Of a DNA stretch of 64,000 bases, positions 17,991 through 26,928 are shown in pieces. The notes beneath the pieces are model-generated. The model did not search any database. It was not told the DNA's origin and saw only the letters and a program-made list of their open reading frames with translations. The first letter of the stretch is position 1, and the number at the start of each line of letters is the position of its first letter. Origin of the DNA: Corynebacterium capitovis DSM 44611 (GTDB taxonomy: Bacteria > Actinomycetota > Actinomycetes > Mycobacteriales > Mycobacteriaceae). Both the position numbers and the translations under genes were made by a program. The stretch lies in NCBI RefSeq assembly GCF_030440535.1, contig NZ_CP047117.1, positions 62,001 through 126,000 on the forward strand, given 5' to 3'.

Positions 17991-18878
17991 CTATACCCAG
18001 TAGGGGACGCGGAAACGCCACTGTTTCATTGCGAGGAGGGAAAGGAGGATGCCCGCCACAGTGCAGGCCCCCACGATGAGCCAGTGGTAGGCGGCGACGG
18101 GCTCGCCGATCAGCGGGGCGCGCACGATCTCGAGGTAGTGGTAGAGCGGGTTGAGCTCGGCGATGCGGGCGCGCTGCGCGACGTCACCGCCCTGTTCGCG
18201 CAGGGTCTGCGTGGTCCACACGATCGGGGTGATGTAGAACAGGAGCTGCACGAGCGAATCCAGCAGCGGCGCGACGTCGCGGAAGCGGGTGGCGATGATG
18301 CCGAAGAGCATGGTCACCCACACGCCGTTGAGCACGATTAGCGCGAGGCCGGGGATGGCCAGGAGCGTTCCCCAGGTCAGCGGTATCCGGAAGACAGCGA
18401 TGAGCACCACCCAGATCACCATGTTGTGGGCCAGGAACAGTAGTTGTCGCCACACGAGTCGATAGACGTGGACCGACAGCGCCGAGGGGAGCTGTTTGAT
18501 CAGGCCCTCGTTTTCAATGAAGACGTTGGCTCCGTCCTTCACGCAGCCCGCGATGAAACCCCACACGATGAAGCCCACCGTGACGTGGGGGAGGAAGTCG
18601 CGGACGGAAATCTGGAACAGCATGGAGTACAGCAGGCCGAGAGCCAGCGCCATGACACCGGTGGCGATGGTGATCCACAGCGGGCCGAGCGTCGAGCGCC
18701 GGTAGCGCTGCTTGATGTCTTGCCACCCCAGCTGGAGCCAGAGTTCGCGCTGGGCCCATCCTTGGGTGAGGTCGCGCCACGCCATCGAGAGAGTCTTGGA
18801 CCGCGACGCGGGGGTACTGCCGCCGGTCGCCGACGTCATCCGGCCGACGTCAGCCCGCAACTGTTCTTGGTTGTGCAC
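17991..18878 (-). CDS. wzm: galactan/polysaccharide ABC transporter permease
   Basis: A 295-aa ABC-2 permease with six hydrophobic helices and the motif YRRSTLGPLW at the first helix, typical of polysaccharide exporters. I prefer the GTG at 18878, which begins 7 bases downstream of TAGGGT, consistent with leaderless translation; a longer version from 18938 lacks a plausible ribosome site. It forms one transcription unit with wzt and glfT1 and is divergent from the PLP-fold gene. Confidence 0.9.
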   Translation of the reverse strand: MHNQEQLRADVGRMTSATGGSTPASRSKTLSMAWRDLTQGWAQRELWLQLGWQDIKQRYRRSTLGPLWITIATGVMALALGLLYSMLFQISVRDFLPHVTVGFIVWGFIAGCVKDGANVFIENEGLIKQLPSALSVHVYRLVWRQLLFLAHNMVIWVVLIAVFRIPLTWGTLLAIPGLALIVLNGVWVTMLFGIIATRFRDVAPLLDSLVQLLFYITPIVWTTQTLREQGGDVAQRARIAELNPLYHYLEIVRAPLIGEPVAAYHWLIVGACTVAGILLSLLAMKQWRFRVPYWV

Positions 18879-18988
18879 TCTTAACACCCTAAAACACCGA
18901 TAGCCGGGGAGTGTGCACCCGGCCGGGCCGGTGTGCATAATTGGGGCGTTGCACAGTGGCCGGTTTGTCAGCGAGGGAGGTAGTGCCT

Positions 18989-20212
18989 GTGGCGTATGAC
19001 GTAGCCAGCGTCCGCGGCCTCTATACCTCTCTCGCGGACGGTTGGACGTACCTCAACGCGCACGATTGTCCGCAGATCCCCGAGCGCGTTTCGGCGGCCG
19101 TCGCCCGCTCTTTCCGCATGTCCACCGCCGTGGTTCGCCCCGAGGCGGGCGGGGGCTCGCATTCCCGCCAGGTCGCGGGCCAGACCGAGGGTGTGGCCTT
19201 TCTTGGCGACGCCCAAGCGGCCGTCGCCGATCTCGTCGGCGCGACCCAGGACCGCGTGGTGCTCGGGCCGAGCCTGGAGGTGCTCTACGCCAACCTCGCC
19301 GCCGCGATGTCCCCGCTGCTGCGCTCCGCGTCCTCGGTTGTGCTGAACAACGTCGACCGCCCCTCCCTCACCGCGGCGTTGCGGCGGTGCCCCGCCGACG
19401 TTCGGTGGGCGCAGGCGGACCTGGCCACCGGGGAGCTGCCGGGCTGGCAGTACATGGACTTGGTGGATGGCTCCACCCGTCTCGTGTCCGTCCCCGCCGC
19501 GCACGGGTTGCTCGGCACGGTCGCGCCGGTGGCGGAGATCGTTGAGACGGTGCGCGCCCGCTCTCGGGCATGGGTGCTTGTCGACGCCACCGCCTACGCC
19601 CCCTACCGCCCCGTCGACGCTGATGCCTGGGGCGCGGACATCGTCGCCGTCGATGTGGCCGCGCTGGGTGGCCCTCAGGTGGCGGCGTTGGTGTTCCGCA
19701 ACGAGGCTATGTTCGCCCGGCTGGCCCCGGGCGGTGCCGCGTCGGTGGCCTCAGTTATCTCGACCGGCCTGGCGGGCGGGGTGTCTCCCGTTGTCGAGCA
19801 CTATGCCTCACTGGCGGGATCGGCTCAGGCGGGCAGGAGTACGCGCCGGGCGCGCCTGGTGGCGTCGATGAGCGAGACTGCGACTTATCTCAACGCGCTG
19901 CGCGACGACCTCTACACGTTCCTGGGCACGCTGCCCAGTGTCCACATCGTCGGAGTGTCCGGCGAGGCCGCGGACGGCGCCAGCGTCGACCGGGTGGCGC
20001 GCTTGACGTTCGGGGTCAAGGGGGTGCCGTCGTCGACGGTGCACCAGCGCCTGTTCGACAACGGCATCGTCGTCACCGAAGCTCCGAGCACGCCGCTTCT
20101 CGACGACATGGGCGTCCCCGACCTCGGCGGCGCGGTGACGGTCTCGCTCGGCCCCTTCAACACCGCCAACGACGTGGACCAGCTGATTCGCGCCGTTGCG
20201 TCTCTGGCTTAG
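18989..20212 (+). CDS. cysteine desulfurase-like (class V PLP-fold) protein lacking the lysine
   Basis: A 407-aa protein with the fold of NifS/SufS-type enzymes: LVDATAYAPYRPVDADAWGADIV matches the aspartate-containing PLP strand. The segment that should read S-G-H-K-x-x-G-P reads D-V-A-A-L-G-G-P (222-229), so the Schiff-base lysine is alanine 225. The start is GTG 18989, after GGGAGGT. It corresponds in position to mycobacterial Rv3778c, next to the Wzm/Wzt genes. It is unlikely to be an ordinary desulfurase; a non-catalytic role is possible. Confidence 0.85.
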   Translation: MAYDVASVRGLYTSLADGWTYLNAHDCPQIPERVSAAVARSFRMSTAVVRPEAGGGSHSRQVAGQTEGVAFLGDAQAAVADLVGATQDRVVLGPSLEVLYANLAAAMSPLLRSASSVVLNNVDRPSLTAALRRCPADVRWAQADLATGELPGWQYMDLVDGSTRLVSVPAAHGLLGTVAPVAEIVETVRARSRAWVLVDATAYAPYRPVDADAWGADIVAVDVAALGGPQVAALVFRNEAMFARLAPGGAASVASVISTGLAGGVSPVVEHYASLAGSAQAGRSTRRARLVASMSETATYLNALRDDLYTFLGTLPSVHIVGVSGEAADGASVDRVARLTFGVKGVPSSTVHQRLFDNGIVVTEAPSTPLLDDMGVPDLGGAVTVSLGPFNTANDVDQLIRAVASLA

Positions 20213-20227
20213 GTGGGCTTAGGTGGC

Positions 20228-21196
20228 TTAGGCCGGTTTCTCCACGGTTAGCACGACCTTGCCGGTAGACGAGCCGGAATCGAGCAGGTCGTGGGCGCGG
20301 GCCGCCTCCCGCAGGGGGAACGTTTCGGAAATCGTGGGGCGGATTGAGCCGTCCTCGAGCAGGGGCCAGACATGCGCGACGGTGTCCGCAACGATGTGCG
20401 CCTTGGACGTGCGGGGGCGGGCGCGCAGCGTCGTGGCGTGCACCGATTGGCGGCGCGGCATCATCCGGCCCAGGTTCAACGTGCCCTTCGGCCCGCCCTG
20501 CAGCGCGATGACCACGAGCCGGCCCTCGATTGCGAGGGCCTTGACGTTGCGCTCGAGGTAGTCGCCTCCGATGACGTCGAGGATGACGTCGCACGAGCCC
20601 TTGAGCTCCTCGGCGAAGTCCTGCTCGTGGTAATTGATGCAGATGTCCGCGCCGAGCTCGCGGCAATACTCCAGTTTCTCGGCGCTACCGGCGGTGGTAG
20701 CGACCTCGCAGCCGAGGGCTTTGCCCAACTGGATGGCGAAGGAACCGATGCCGCCCGAGCCGCCGTGGATGAGCACCCGGTCGCCCTGCTTGACGCCGGC
20801 GGTGAGCGCGAGGTTCGACCACACGGTTGTGGCCACCTCGACGATGCCCGCGGTCTCGACCATGCTGAAGCCCTTCGGCACCGGGGTGAGCTGGCCCACG
20901 GGCACGGCGACGAGTTCTGCGTACCCGCCGCCGGCGAGCAAACAGCCCACGGCTTCCCCGGTCTTTCGTCCGGTGTCACCCGGGTCCACGATCACGCCTG
21001 AGCATTCCAGGCCGAGAGTCTCTGGCTCGCCCTCGGGAGGTGGGTAGTTGCCTTGCGCCTGCATGAGGTCAGCGCGGTTCACCCCGGCGGCCTGCACGTG
21101 GACAAGGACTTCGCCCGCCCGCAGCTGCGGGTCAGGCACGTCCGTCAGCTCCAGGGAGCGGGGGTTCTGGGGGTCGGTGATCGTGATTGCCTTCAT
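20228..21196 (-). CDS. NADPH:quinone reductase-like zinc-independent oxidoreductase
   Basis: A 322-aa medium-chain dehydrogenase of the quinone-reductase group. The N-terminal GroES-like part has GVNRADLMQAQGNYPPPEG, and the cofactor site is GGSGGIGSFAIQLGKALG. Structural zinc cysteines of alcohol dehydrogenases are absent, as expected for this group. The ATG at 21196 follows GGTGGGG. It ends close to the convergent PLP-fold gene. Substrates cannot be told from sequence. Confidence 0.88.
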   Translation of the reverse strand: MKAITITDPQNPRSLELTDVPDPQLRAGEVLVHVQAAGVNRADLMQAQGNYPPPEGEPETLGLECSGVIVDPGDTGRKTGEAVGCLLAGGGYAELVAVPVGQLTPVPKGFSMVETAGIVEVATTVWSNLALTAGVKQGDRVLIHGGSGGIGSFAIQLGKALGCEVATTAGSAEKLEYCRELGADICINYHEQDFAEELKGSCDVILDVIGGDYLERNVKALAIEGRLVVIALQGGPKGTLNLGRMMPRRQSVHATTLRARPRTSKAHIVADTVAHVWPLLEDGSIRPTISETFPLREAARAHDLLDSGSSTGKVVLTVEKPA

Positions 21197-21249
21197 GCCC
21201 CACCACGTTAGTGAAACGCGGCGGCCGTAGGTTAGACTCAAACACCGCT

Positions 21250-21334
21250 GGAGGCGTGGCAGAGCGGCCGAATGCACTGGTCTTGAAAACCAGCGAGGGT
21301 TATACCTCCGCGGGTTCAAATCCCGCCGCCTCCG
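21250..21334 (+). tRNA. tRNA-Ser (anticodon TGA)
   Basis: The 85-base cloverleaf has acceptor arms GGAGGCG / CGCCTCC, the anticodon loop TCTTGAAAA giving TGA, a long serine-type variable arm, and GGTTCAAATCC in the T loop. CCA is not encoded. Confidence 0.95.
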
Positions 21335-21348
21335 CTCCATTTCTTAAT

Positions 21349-22476
21349 TTAGGTGCGGTCCAACGCGTCGATCACTCGTTGCGCCGCGGCCTTTGGGTCG
21401 TCCCACTTGTCCAAGCCGAACAGGCCGATGCGGAACGAGGAGTACGTGTCGCCCTCGCCGATTTTCAGGGGAACGCCGGCCGCGATCTGCACCCCGCACG
21501 GTTTGAATGCCGCGCCGCTCTGCTGCTCTGGGGTTTTGGCGTAGAGCACCACGACGCCGTTGGACTCGAAGCCCTCCGCGGCGACGGAGACGAACCCGCG
21601 CTCGGAGGCGGCCTCGCGCACGCGACGGCCGAGCTCGCGCTGTCGCTGGGCAAGCGTGTCTAGGCCGTACTCGGTGGACTCGCGCATGATCTCCAGGTTG
21701 TGCGCGATGGTGTCGGTGGGGAGGGTGACGTGGTAGCCGACGGTGCCGGTGCGGTAGCCGTCGAAAATTTCGAGCCACTTCTTCAGATCGAGGGTGAAAG
21801 ACGTCGAACTGGAGGAGGTGACGGCGTCGCGCCCGCGCTCGCCGAGCAGGACGTACCCCGTGGCGGGGGAGCCGGACCAGGATTTCTGCGGGGCGGAGAC
21901 GAGCACGTCGATGCCGGTTTCGGCCATGTCGGGGAAGTCGGCGCCGGCGGCGATGCAGTCGAGGACGAACAGCGCGCCGGTGCGGCGGGCGATGTCACCG
22001 AGACCGGAGAGGTATTCCGGGGGCAGGGTCAGCCCGGCCGCTGTCTCGGTGTGAGCGGTGACGATGATGTCGGGCGCGAAGGATTCGGCGACGGCGGAGA
22101 CGTCGTCAAGCGAAGGCGGCGCGAACGACGGCGTCTGCCCGCTCGACGTGGGCTGGGCGTTGAGGACGGTGACCTGGTCGGTGATGGAACCGGTCTCGAT
22201 GATCTGGGACCAGCGGAAAGTGAACAACCCGGAGCGCAGGATGAGCACCTTCTTGCCGGTGAAAAGTTGGCGCGCGACGGCTTCCATCGCAGCGGTGCCG
22301 CCGCCCGGGATGAGGGCGACTGAATCCGCGCGATACGTGCTGGTAAGGATCTGGAGCGTCTCCTGCGCAACTGATATGAACCGCTGCGACATGTGGTTCA
22401 GGGAACGGTCCGTGAAGACGACCGAGTACTCCAGCAGGCCGTCGGGGTCGATCTCGGGGCGGGGCAGATGCGTCAT
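21349..22476 (-). CDS. aminotransferase class V family protein (alanine-glyoxylate type)
   Basis: A 375-aa PLP enzyme. PGGGTAAMEAVARQLF binds the phosphate, LDCIAAGAD holds the ring-stacking aspartate, and SAPQKSWSG carries the Schiff-base lysine (Lys198). The overall pattern is closer to alanine-glyoxylate/phosphoserine aminotransferases than to desulfurases. The physiological substrate is not clear. The start is the ATG at 22476, followed on the other side by a tRNA-Ser gene. Confidence 0.85.
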   Translation of the reverse strand: MTHLPRPEIDPDGLLEYSVVFTDRSLNHMSQRFISVAQETLQILTSTYRADSVALIPGGGTAAMEAVARQLFTGKKVLILRSGLFTFRWSQIIETGSITDQVTVLNAQPTSSGQTPSFAPPSLDDVSAVAESFAPDIIVTAHTETAAGLTLPPEYLSGLGDIARRTGALFVLDCIAAGADFPDMAETGIDVLVSAPQKSWSGSPATGYVLLGERGRDAVTSSSSTSFTLDLKKWLEIFDGYRTGTVGYHVTLPTDTIAHNLEIMRESTEYGLDTLAQRQRELGRRVREAASERGFVSVAAEGFESNGVVVLYAKTPEQQSGAAFKPCGVQIAAGVPLKIGEGDTYSSFRIGLFGLDKWDDPKAAAQRVIDALDRT

Positions 22477-22700
22477 AGTTGTTGAGGGTAGCCCGAATCA
22501 CCCCGGCCGGCAGCCGGTTTAGCGCGGTCTATATCACCGGTGGTAGCGGTGTTGGTGGTGATCGAGGTGCCGTTGACCAGGTACGTTCCTCAAGGTTTGG
22601 GCGACCGCGCGTTCACCTGCAGCTCATGGAAGACGTGGACACATCGATCCAGGGTGCTGGCTGAGCGTGTCCTGTGTGAGCTTGTTGGGCCGGGTGCGGT
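22477..22700. other. intergenic region with no supported gene
   Basis: This stretch between the aminotransferase start and the tRNA-Ser promoter is GC rich and has reading frames of up to about 60 codons, none with a ribosome site or recognisable motif. I see no tandem repeat and no strong hairpin with a T tract. Confidence 0.5.
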
Positions 22701-22729
22701 TTGGTCGGGCGGGGGCGGTTGGGTAGTAT
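22701..22729 (+). promoter_or_regulatory. promoter of tRNA-Ser(GCT)
   Basis: TTGGTC (22701-22706) and TAGTAT (22724-22729) are separated by 17 bases and lie 12 bases upstream of the mature tRNA 5' end. Confidence 0.6.
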
Positions 22730-22741
22730 CCAATACGGCCT

Positions 22742-22833
22742 GGAGACGTGCCAGAGTGGCCGAATGGGGCTCCCTGCTAAGGAGTTGCCCTCTTTGCGGA
22801 GGGCCGCAGGTTCAAATCCTGTCGTCTCCGCCA
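22742..22833 (+). tRNA. tRNA-Ser (anticodon GCT)
   Basis: Acceptor arms GGAGACG / CGTCTCC, anticodon loop CTGCTAA giving GCT, long variable arm, T loop GGTTCAAATCC and an encoded CCA end (22831-22833). Confidence 0.95.
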
Positions 22834-22835
22834 CC

Positions 22836-22908
22836 GCGCCCGTAGCTCAACGGATAGAGCATCTGACTACGGATCAGAAGGTTGGGGGTTCGAATCCCTC
22901 CGGGCGCA
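22836..22908 (+). tRNA. tRNA-Arg (anticodon ACG), copy 1
   Basis: A 73-base cloverleaf with GCGCCCG / CGGGCGC acceptor arms and anticodon loop CTACGGA giving ACG. It begins 2 bases after the tRNA-Ser CCA and is identical to the copy at 24381-24453. Confidence 0.95.
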
Positions 22909-22942
22909 CGTTTGGGTTCTCAGCGCTTTACACTCAAGCGAC

Positions 22943-24307
22943 ATGAGAACCGCAGAGCCCAGCTCCCTGAGCCACGTCGCGCCTCGCCTGGTGCGACGCC
23001 GCAAGGCCACGCCCGATGAGATTGAGCAACTGCAAAGCCACTTAGAGAGCTCCAGCCTCCGTGAAATCACCGCCCTTGTGGCGCGCCTCAGCGCCGTCCG
23101 CGGTGCGAAGATCCTGCGCATGCTCCCTCCGGAACGCTCGCGCATCGTGTTTGACCAGCTCAAGCCGCGCCACCAGGCGGACGTCATCGTCGCGCTCGGT
23201 GACGATGATGTCGTCGGTTACTTCGGCGCGCTGGGCGCGGAGGACCGCGTCGCGCTGCTAGACAACCTGCCCGCGGAGATCGCCGCCCGCCTGCTCAAAG
23301 AGCTCGATGAGGATGACCAGCACGCGACTAACATCGTGCTGGGTTACCGCAAGGGCACCGTCGGCAGGACGATGTCGCCCAAGGTCCCTGAGGTGACAGC
23401 CGAGATGACGGTGCGCGAGGTGGTCGACCAGCTGCGGCGGGACGTGGACAAGCTGGAGACTATCTACGCCATCCCCGTCATCGACGGCCAGCGCAGCGTC
23501 GTCGGTGTGACGGACCTACGCCGCTTGTTCCGCTGCGAGGGCGGGGAGCGTATCGAGGACGTCATGGGGCACCCGGTGTATGTCCGTTCCTCGGATTCCG
23601 CCGAAGACGCCTCCCGCTGGCTCATGTCCACTCCGCTGCTTGGGGTTCCCGTTGTCGACGACGACGACCGCCTCGTCGGCATCCTCACCCACGACGAGGC
23701 CCAAGACGTCGTCGAGCACGCGAACACTGAGGACTCGGCCCGCACGGGCGCGTCCGAACCGCTGGGCAAGCCCTACCTTTCGACGTCCGTCCTCCAGATT
23801 GTCCGCAGTCGCATCGTCTGGCTGCTCGTCCTCGCGATCTCGGCAGTGCTCACTGTCAAAGTCCTCGACGTCTTCCAGGCCACCCTCGAAAAAGCCGTTG
23901 TGCTCTCGCTTTTCATTCCCCTGCTCACAGGTACGGGAGGCAACACCGGCAACCAAGCCGCCACGACGGTTACGAGGGCTTTAGCGCTTAACGACGTCCA
24001 CCGGCGCGACTTCTTCAAAGTCATGTTCCGAGAGCTGCGCGTGGGGATGACCATGGGCGCCACCCTCGGTACCCTGGGGTTCATCGTGGCTTCCATCGTC
24101 TTCGACCCCCGCATTGGCTTGGTCATCGGCGCGACCCTTTTTCTCGTCTGCTCCCTGTCGGCGACGGTGGGCGGCGCCATGCCGATCGTGGCCAAGACAA
24201 TCGGCGCGGACCCCGCCGTGTTTTCCAACCCCTTCATCTCGACGTTCTGCGACGCCAGCGGGCTGATCATCTACTTCCTCATCGCCAAGGCTGTTTTAGG
24301 CTTATGA
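22943..24307 (+). CDS. mgtE: magnesium transporter MgtE
   Basis: A 454-aa Mg2+ channel. The N domain (about 25-140) is followed by two CBS domains (about 145-270) and a five-helix membrane domain (about 280-454) with the pore motif PLLTGTGGNTGNQAA. In the family the cytosolic domains sense Mg2+ and gate the pore. The ATG at 22943 begins 8 bases after TACACT (22929-22934), consistent with leaderless transcription. The gene is flanked by two identical tRNA-Arg genes. Confidence 0.95.
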   Translation: MRTAEPSSLSHVAPRLVRRRKATPDEIEQLQSHLESSSLREITALVARLSAVRGAKILRMLPPERSRIVFDQLKPRHQADVIVALGDDDVVGYFGALGAEDRVALLDNLPAEIAARLLKELDEDDQHATNIVLGYRKGTVGRTMSPKVPEVTAEMTVREVVDQLRRDVDKLETIYAIPVIDGQRSVVGVTDLRRLFRCEGGERIEDVMGHPVYVRSSDSAEDASRWLMSTPLLGVPVVDDDDRLVGILTHDEAQDVVEHANTEDSARTGASEPLGKPYLSTSVLQIVRSRIVWLLVLAISAVLTVKVLDVFQATLEKAVVLSLFIPLLTGTGGNTGNQAATTVTRALALNDVHRRDFFKVMFRELRVGMTMGATLGTLGFIVASIVFDPRIGLVIGATLFLVCSLSATVGGAMPIVAKTIGADPAVFSNPFISTFCDASGLIIYFLIAKAVLGL

Positions 24308-24380
24308 CCGGGCGTTTTGTCCTGATGTTAAGCGCGGTGTAACCTGATTCTTCGTTGCCCAGAGCGCTGGGCGACGGAAT

Positions 24381-24453
24381 GCGCCCGTAGCTCAACGGAT
24401 AGAGCATCTGACTACGGATCAGAAGGTTGGGGGTTCGAATCCCTCCGGGCGCA
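24381..24453 (+). tRNA. tRNA-Arg (anticodon ACG), copy 2
   Basis: Identical over all 73 bases to the tRNA at 22836-22908. It is followed by a short T tract (CTTTTTTAT) that may end transcription. Confidence 0.95.
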
Positions 24454-24479
24454 CTTTTTTATGCCGGGACTCAGCCCCT

Positions 24480-25514
24480 CTAGAACACCTCAACCCGGCC
24501 CCCGAGCGACTCAACTTGCCGCAGTTGGTTCACCCAGCCGGGCGCGCCGGGGTGGATGCGCATGACCGGGCGCGAGGAGATGCGCACGGGGGACACCGAC
24601 TCGCGACGCGCCCCAGTACGGGCGGCCATGCGGGTGTAGGCGCGGTTGCCGGCCTCGGCGAGATCCTTCATGACGGGGGTTTCGCGCGCGAGGCCGTCGC
24701 GGGCGTCCTGCAGCAAGACGATGAGCTCGTCGAGGGTGGGAACCAGTGCGGTGGCGTTGGTCTCCACCATGTTGCGCACGAGTGCGGGGTCGGTGCCTGC
24801 AACGCGGGTGGCACCCTTGAAGGAACCGGCGGACAGGGACTGGGCCAAGGTGCCGCCCTTGTCGCCGACGATGGACAGCGCTTCCGCGATCACGTGGGGC
24901 AGGTGGGACACCCGCGCGACGGCCTCGTCGTGGCGTCCCACCGAGACGGGGACGGCTTCAGCGCCGGTCAGCGCGGCCAGGCTGCACACCTGGTTGAACA
25001 GATCGGCCCACTCCGCGGACACGAAACGCCCCGCCTCGTCGAGCTCGGCGGCGTAGTCGTAGGTCACCGCCCACGCCGCGTTGGCAAACAAGCCTTCCTG
25101 GGAGGCCCCCCACCCCGAGTTCTCCGTCCCGGCCATGGGGTGCCCGCCGACGTAGCGCGACTCCAAGCCGCGCTCTTTGACCAGGGAGTATACGGGACGC
25201 TTCACGCTGACAACATCCGTCAGGCCACACTCCGGCGCGTGCTCCGCCACGGCGTCGAGCACGGACGCGACGGCGTGCATCGGGGTTGCGACGATGATCA
25301 GCGCACCCTCGTCAGCCGCCCGCTGCAAGGTCTCGCTCAAGTTGTCGGAGACGTCGAAGCCTTCCCGCTGGGCGCGCCGCGCACCGGACCGGGAGTGGTT
25401 GTACCCGAACACCGCCTGGCCCCGCGCGGAGACATCGCGCATGATGGAGCCGCCGATGAGGCCGAGACCGATGAGGCAGTAGGGCCGGGGCGCGCGCGGG
25501 GAATTGTCGATCAC
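24480..25514 (-). CDS. tyrA: prephenate/arogenate dehydrogenase
   Basis: A 344-aa TyrA protein of tyrosine biosynthesis. The dinucleotide site GLGLIGGS starts at residue 16, and the catalytic region GGHPMAGTENSGWGASQEGLF is intact with its histidines. In Corynebacterium glutamicum the enzyme acts on arogenate with NADP+; the same preference here is inference. There is no ACT domain. It is divergent from the TadA-associated gene. Confidence 0.92.
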   Translation of the reverse strand: MIDNSPRAPRPYCLIGLGLIGGSIMRDVSARGQAVFGYNHSRSGARRAQREGFDVSDNLSETLQRAADEGALIIVATPMHAVASVLDAVAEHAPECGLTDVVSVKRPVYSLVKERGLESRYVGGHPMAGTENSGWGASQEGLFANAAWAVTYDYAAELDEAGRFVSAEWADLFNQVCSLAALTGAEAVPVSVGRHDEAVARVSHLPHVIAEALSIVGDKGGTLAQSLSAGSFKGATRVAGTDPALVRNMVETNATALVPTLDELIVLLQDARDGLARETPVMKDLAEAGNRAYTRMAARTGARRESVSPVRISSRPVMRIHPGAPGWVNQLRQVESLGGRVEVF

Positions 25515-25553
25515 GCTGACAAGTCTTACACAACGCCATTATCCTCTCTAGAC

Positions 25554-26036
25554 ATGAGCCAGGATTTCGCTGATGGGTTCGCCGTCACCGTCGCCGCCCA
25601 GAACGGAACCTGGGTGGTGCGCCCGTTCGACGACCCCTTTGACACCCTGGACACGGCCATCTCCGCGGTGCGTGGCCTGCGCAATGAGGGCGCCGCGTTC
25701 GCCATGTTGGACGTCGAGGAGGAGTACGCGGTCATCGTCCGGCCCGGCCCGAGCGGGGTGCGCGTCCTCATCTCCGACGCCACTATGGCCGTTGATGACG
25801 ACTTCGCTGCCGAGGTGCTCGACACCGCCGGCATCGACGTCCCCGACATCGACCCTGGCGACCTCGACGACGTCGATGGCTGGGCCGATGGCGATTTCGG
25901 GATCCTCGCGGACCTCGGTCTGTCGGAGCAGCTGGCGGAAGTCCTCATCGACAGCGGGGATGACCCCTCGGACATCATCGAGCGCATCGCGGACGAGCTG
26001 GGTTTCGCCGACGCGCTCGCCGACTGCCTTGAGTGA
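25554..26036 (+). CDS. tRNA adenosine deaminase-associated protein
   Basis: A 160-aa acidic protein of the family regularly found next to tadA in Actinobacteria. It has an N-terminal alpha/beta region (FAVTVAAQNGTWVVRPF) and an Asp-rich central segment around residues 95-115. The ATG at 25554 lies 8 bases after TATCCT (25540-25545) and looks leaderless; the reading frame is open far upstream but antisense to tyrA, so the short form is preferred. It overlaps tadA by 8 bases. Its function is unknown. Confidence 0.85.
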   Translation: MSQDFADGFAVTVAAQNGTWVVRPFDDPFDTLDTAISAVRGLRNEGAAFAMLDVEEEYAVIVRPGPSGVRVLISDATMAVDDDFAAEVLDTAGIDVPDIDPGDLDDVDGWADGDFGILADLGLSEQLAEVLIDSGDDPSDIIERIADELGFADALADCLE

Positions 26037-26490
26037 GCCCGAACGCCGCGCCCACGAGCGCATGGGTCGCGCTCTTGAGGTCGCACGGAGCACTCCGCTT
26101 GGCGACGTCCCCGTGGGCGCGGTTGTCTACGACCGGCAGGGGAGGGAAGTGGCGTGGGGAGTGAACCGTCGAGAAGCGAAAGGCGACCCTACAGCCCACG
26201 CCGAGGTAGAGGCGATCCGTGCGGCGGCGCGGGCGCTGGGGACGTGGCGCCTGGACGGGTGCGAGCTGGTGGTCACCGTGGAACCGTGCACAATGTGCGC
26301 GGGGGCCATGGTGGGTGCGCGGGTGGGCAGCCTCGTGTTCGGGGCGTGGGAGCCGAAGACGGGCGCGGTCGGGTCGATTGTGGACGTGCTGCGGGACCCG
26401 CACCACCTGCACAGGGTCGAGGTGCGCGGGGGTGTGAGGACGGCCGAGGCCGCGACGCTGCTGCGGGGGTTCTTCGACCAATTAAGGTGA
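26029..26490 (+). CDS. tadA: tRNA-specific adenosine deaminase
   Basis: A deaminase that converts A34 to inosine in tRNA-Arg(ACG), two genes for which lie nearby. Zinc and catalytic motifs are HAE (57-59, in TAHAEVEAI) and PCTMC (86-90, in EPCTMCAGA). I give the TTG at 26029 (153 aa), which overlaps the upstream stop; the ATG at 26062 would give 142 aa and still retain all motifs. No good ribosome site decides between them. Confidence 0.9.
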   Translation: MSEPERRAHERMGRALEVARSTPLGDVPVGAVVYDRQGREVAWGVNRREAKGDPTAHAEVEAIRAAARALGTWRLDGCELVVTVEPCTMCAGAMVGARVGSLVFGAWEPKTGAVGSIVDVLRDPHHLHRVEVRGGVRTAEAATLLRGFFDQLR

Positions 26491-26588
26491 CGTGCACCAT
26501 ACTCGAGACCTAATTGTTATCCACGGACCCACGCTCGGCGGTTATCGTGGGGGCCGTTAGCTAAAAACGAAGCGCGAAGGAGTGCATC

Positions 26589-26798
26589 ATGGCTTTTGAA
26601 GGCAAGGCAGACCAGATCAAGGGTGGCGCCAAGGAAGCTCTCGGCGACGTTACTGACAACAGGAACCTCGAGAACGAGGGCAAGGCAGACCAGCTTGGTG
26701 GTGACATCAAGGAAAAGGTCGCCGGCGCGCGCGACGCTATCAAGGACAAGGCGAACGAGGTCGCCGGTAAGATCCAAGACAAGCGCGACGAGAACTAA
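26589..26798 (+). CDS. CsbD family stress-associated protein
   Basis: A 69-aa hydrophilic, helical protein with the repeated CsbD pattern: GKADQIKGGAKEALGDVT and GKADQLGGDIKEKVAGA. CsbD proteins are abundant general-stress proteins of unknown mechanism. The ATG at 26589 has a strong ribosome site (GAAGGAG). Nothing clear suggests which sigma factor drives it. Confidence 0.92.
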   Translation: MAFEGKADQIKGGAKEALGDVTDNRNLENEGKADQLGGDIKEKVAGARDAIKDKANEVAGKIQDKRDEN

Positions 26799-26836
26799 TT
26801 TGGTTCGACGGGCGCGCACCCGTTACCCTAAGTGGC

Positions 26837-26924
26837 GGTAGCGTGTCCGAGCGGCCGAAGGTGCTCGCCTCGAAAGCGAGTGTGGGTAAAACCACCGCGG
26901 GTTCAAATCCCGCCGCTACCGCCA
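26837..26924 (+). tRNA. tRNA-Ser (anticodon CGA)
   Basis: Acceptor arms GGTAGCG / CGCTACC, anticodon loop CTCGAAA giving CGA, long variable arm, T loop GGTTCAAATCC and encoded CCA (26922-26924). Confidence 0.95.
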
Positions 26925-26928
26925 GCTA

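Noticed and set aside
22477..22700. Small gene between the class V aminotransferase and tRNA-Ser
   Set aside because: Frames of about 60 codons exist on the plus strand but none has a ribosome site or recognisable features.
22836..24453. Direct tRNA-Arg repeats as attachment sites of an inserted element around mgtE
   Set aside because: The interval holds only mgtE, a core gene, with no integrase or foreign composition; simple tRNA duplication fits better.
24516..25553. Upstream extension of the TadA-associated protein
   Set aside because: The frame is open but lies antisense to tyrA; the ATG at 25554 has a -10 element at leaderless spacing and gives the family's normal length.
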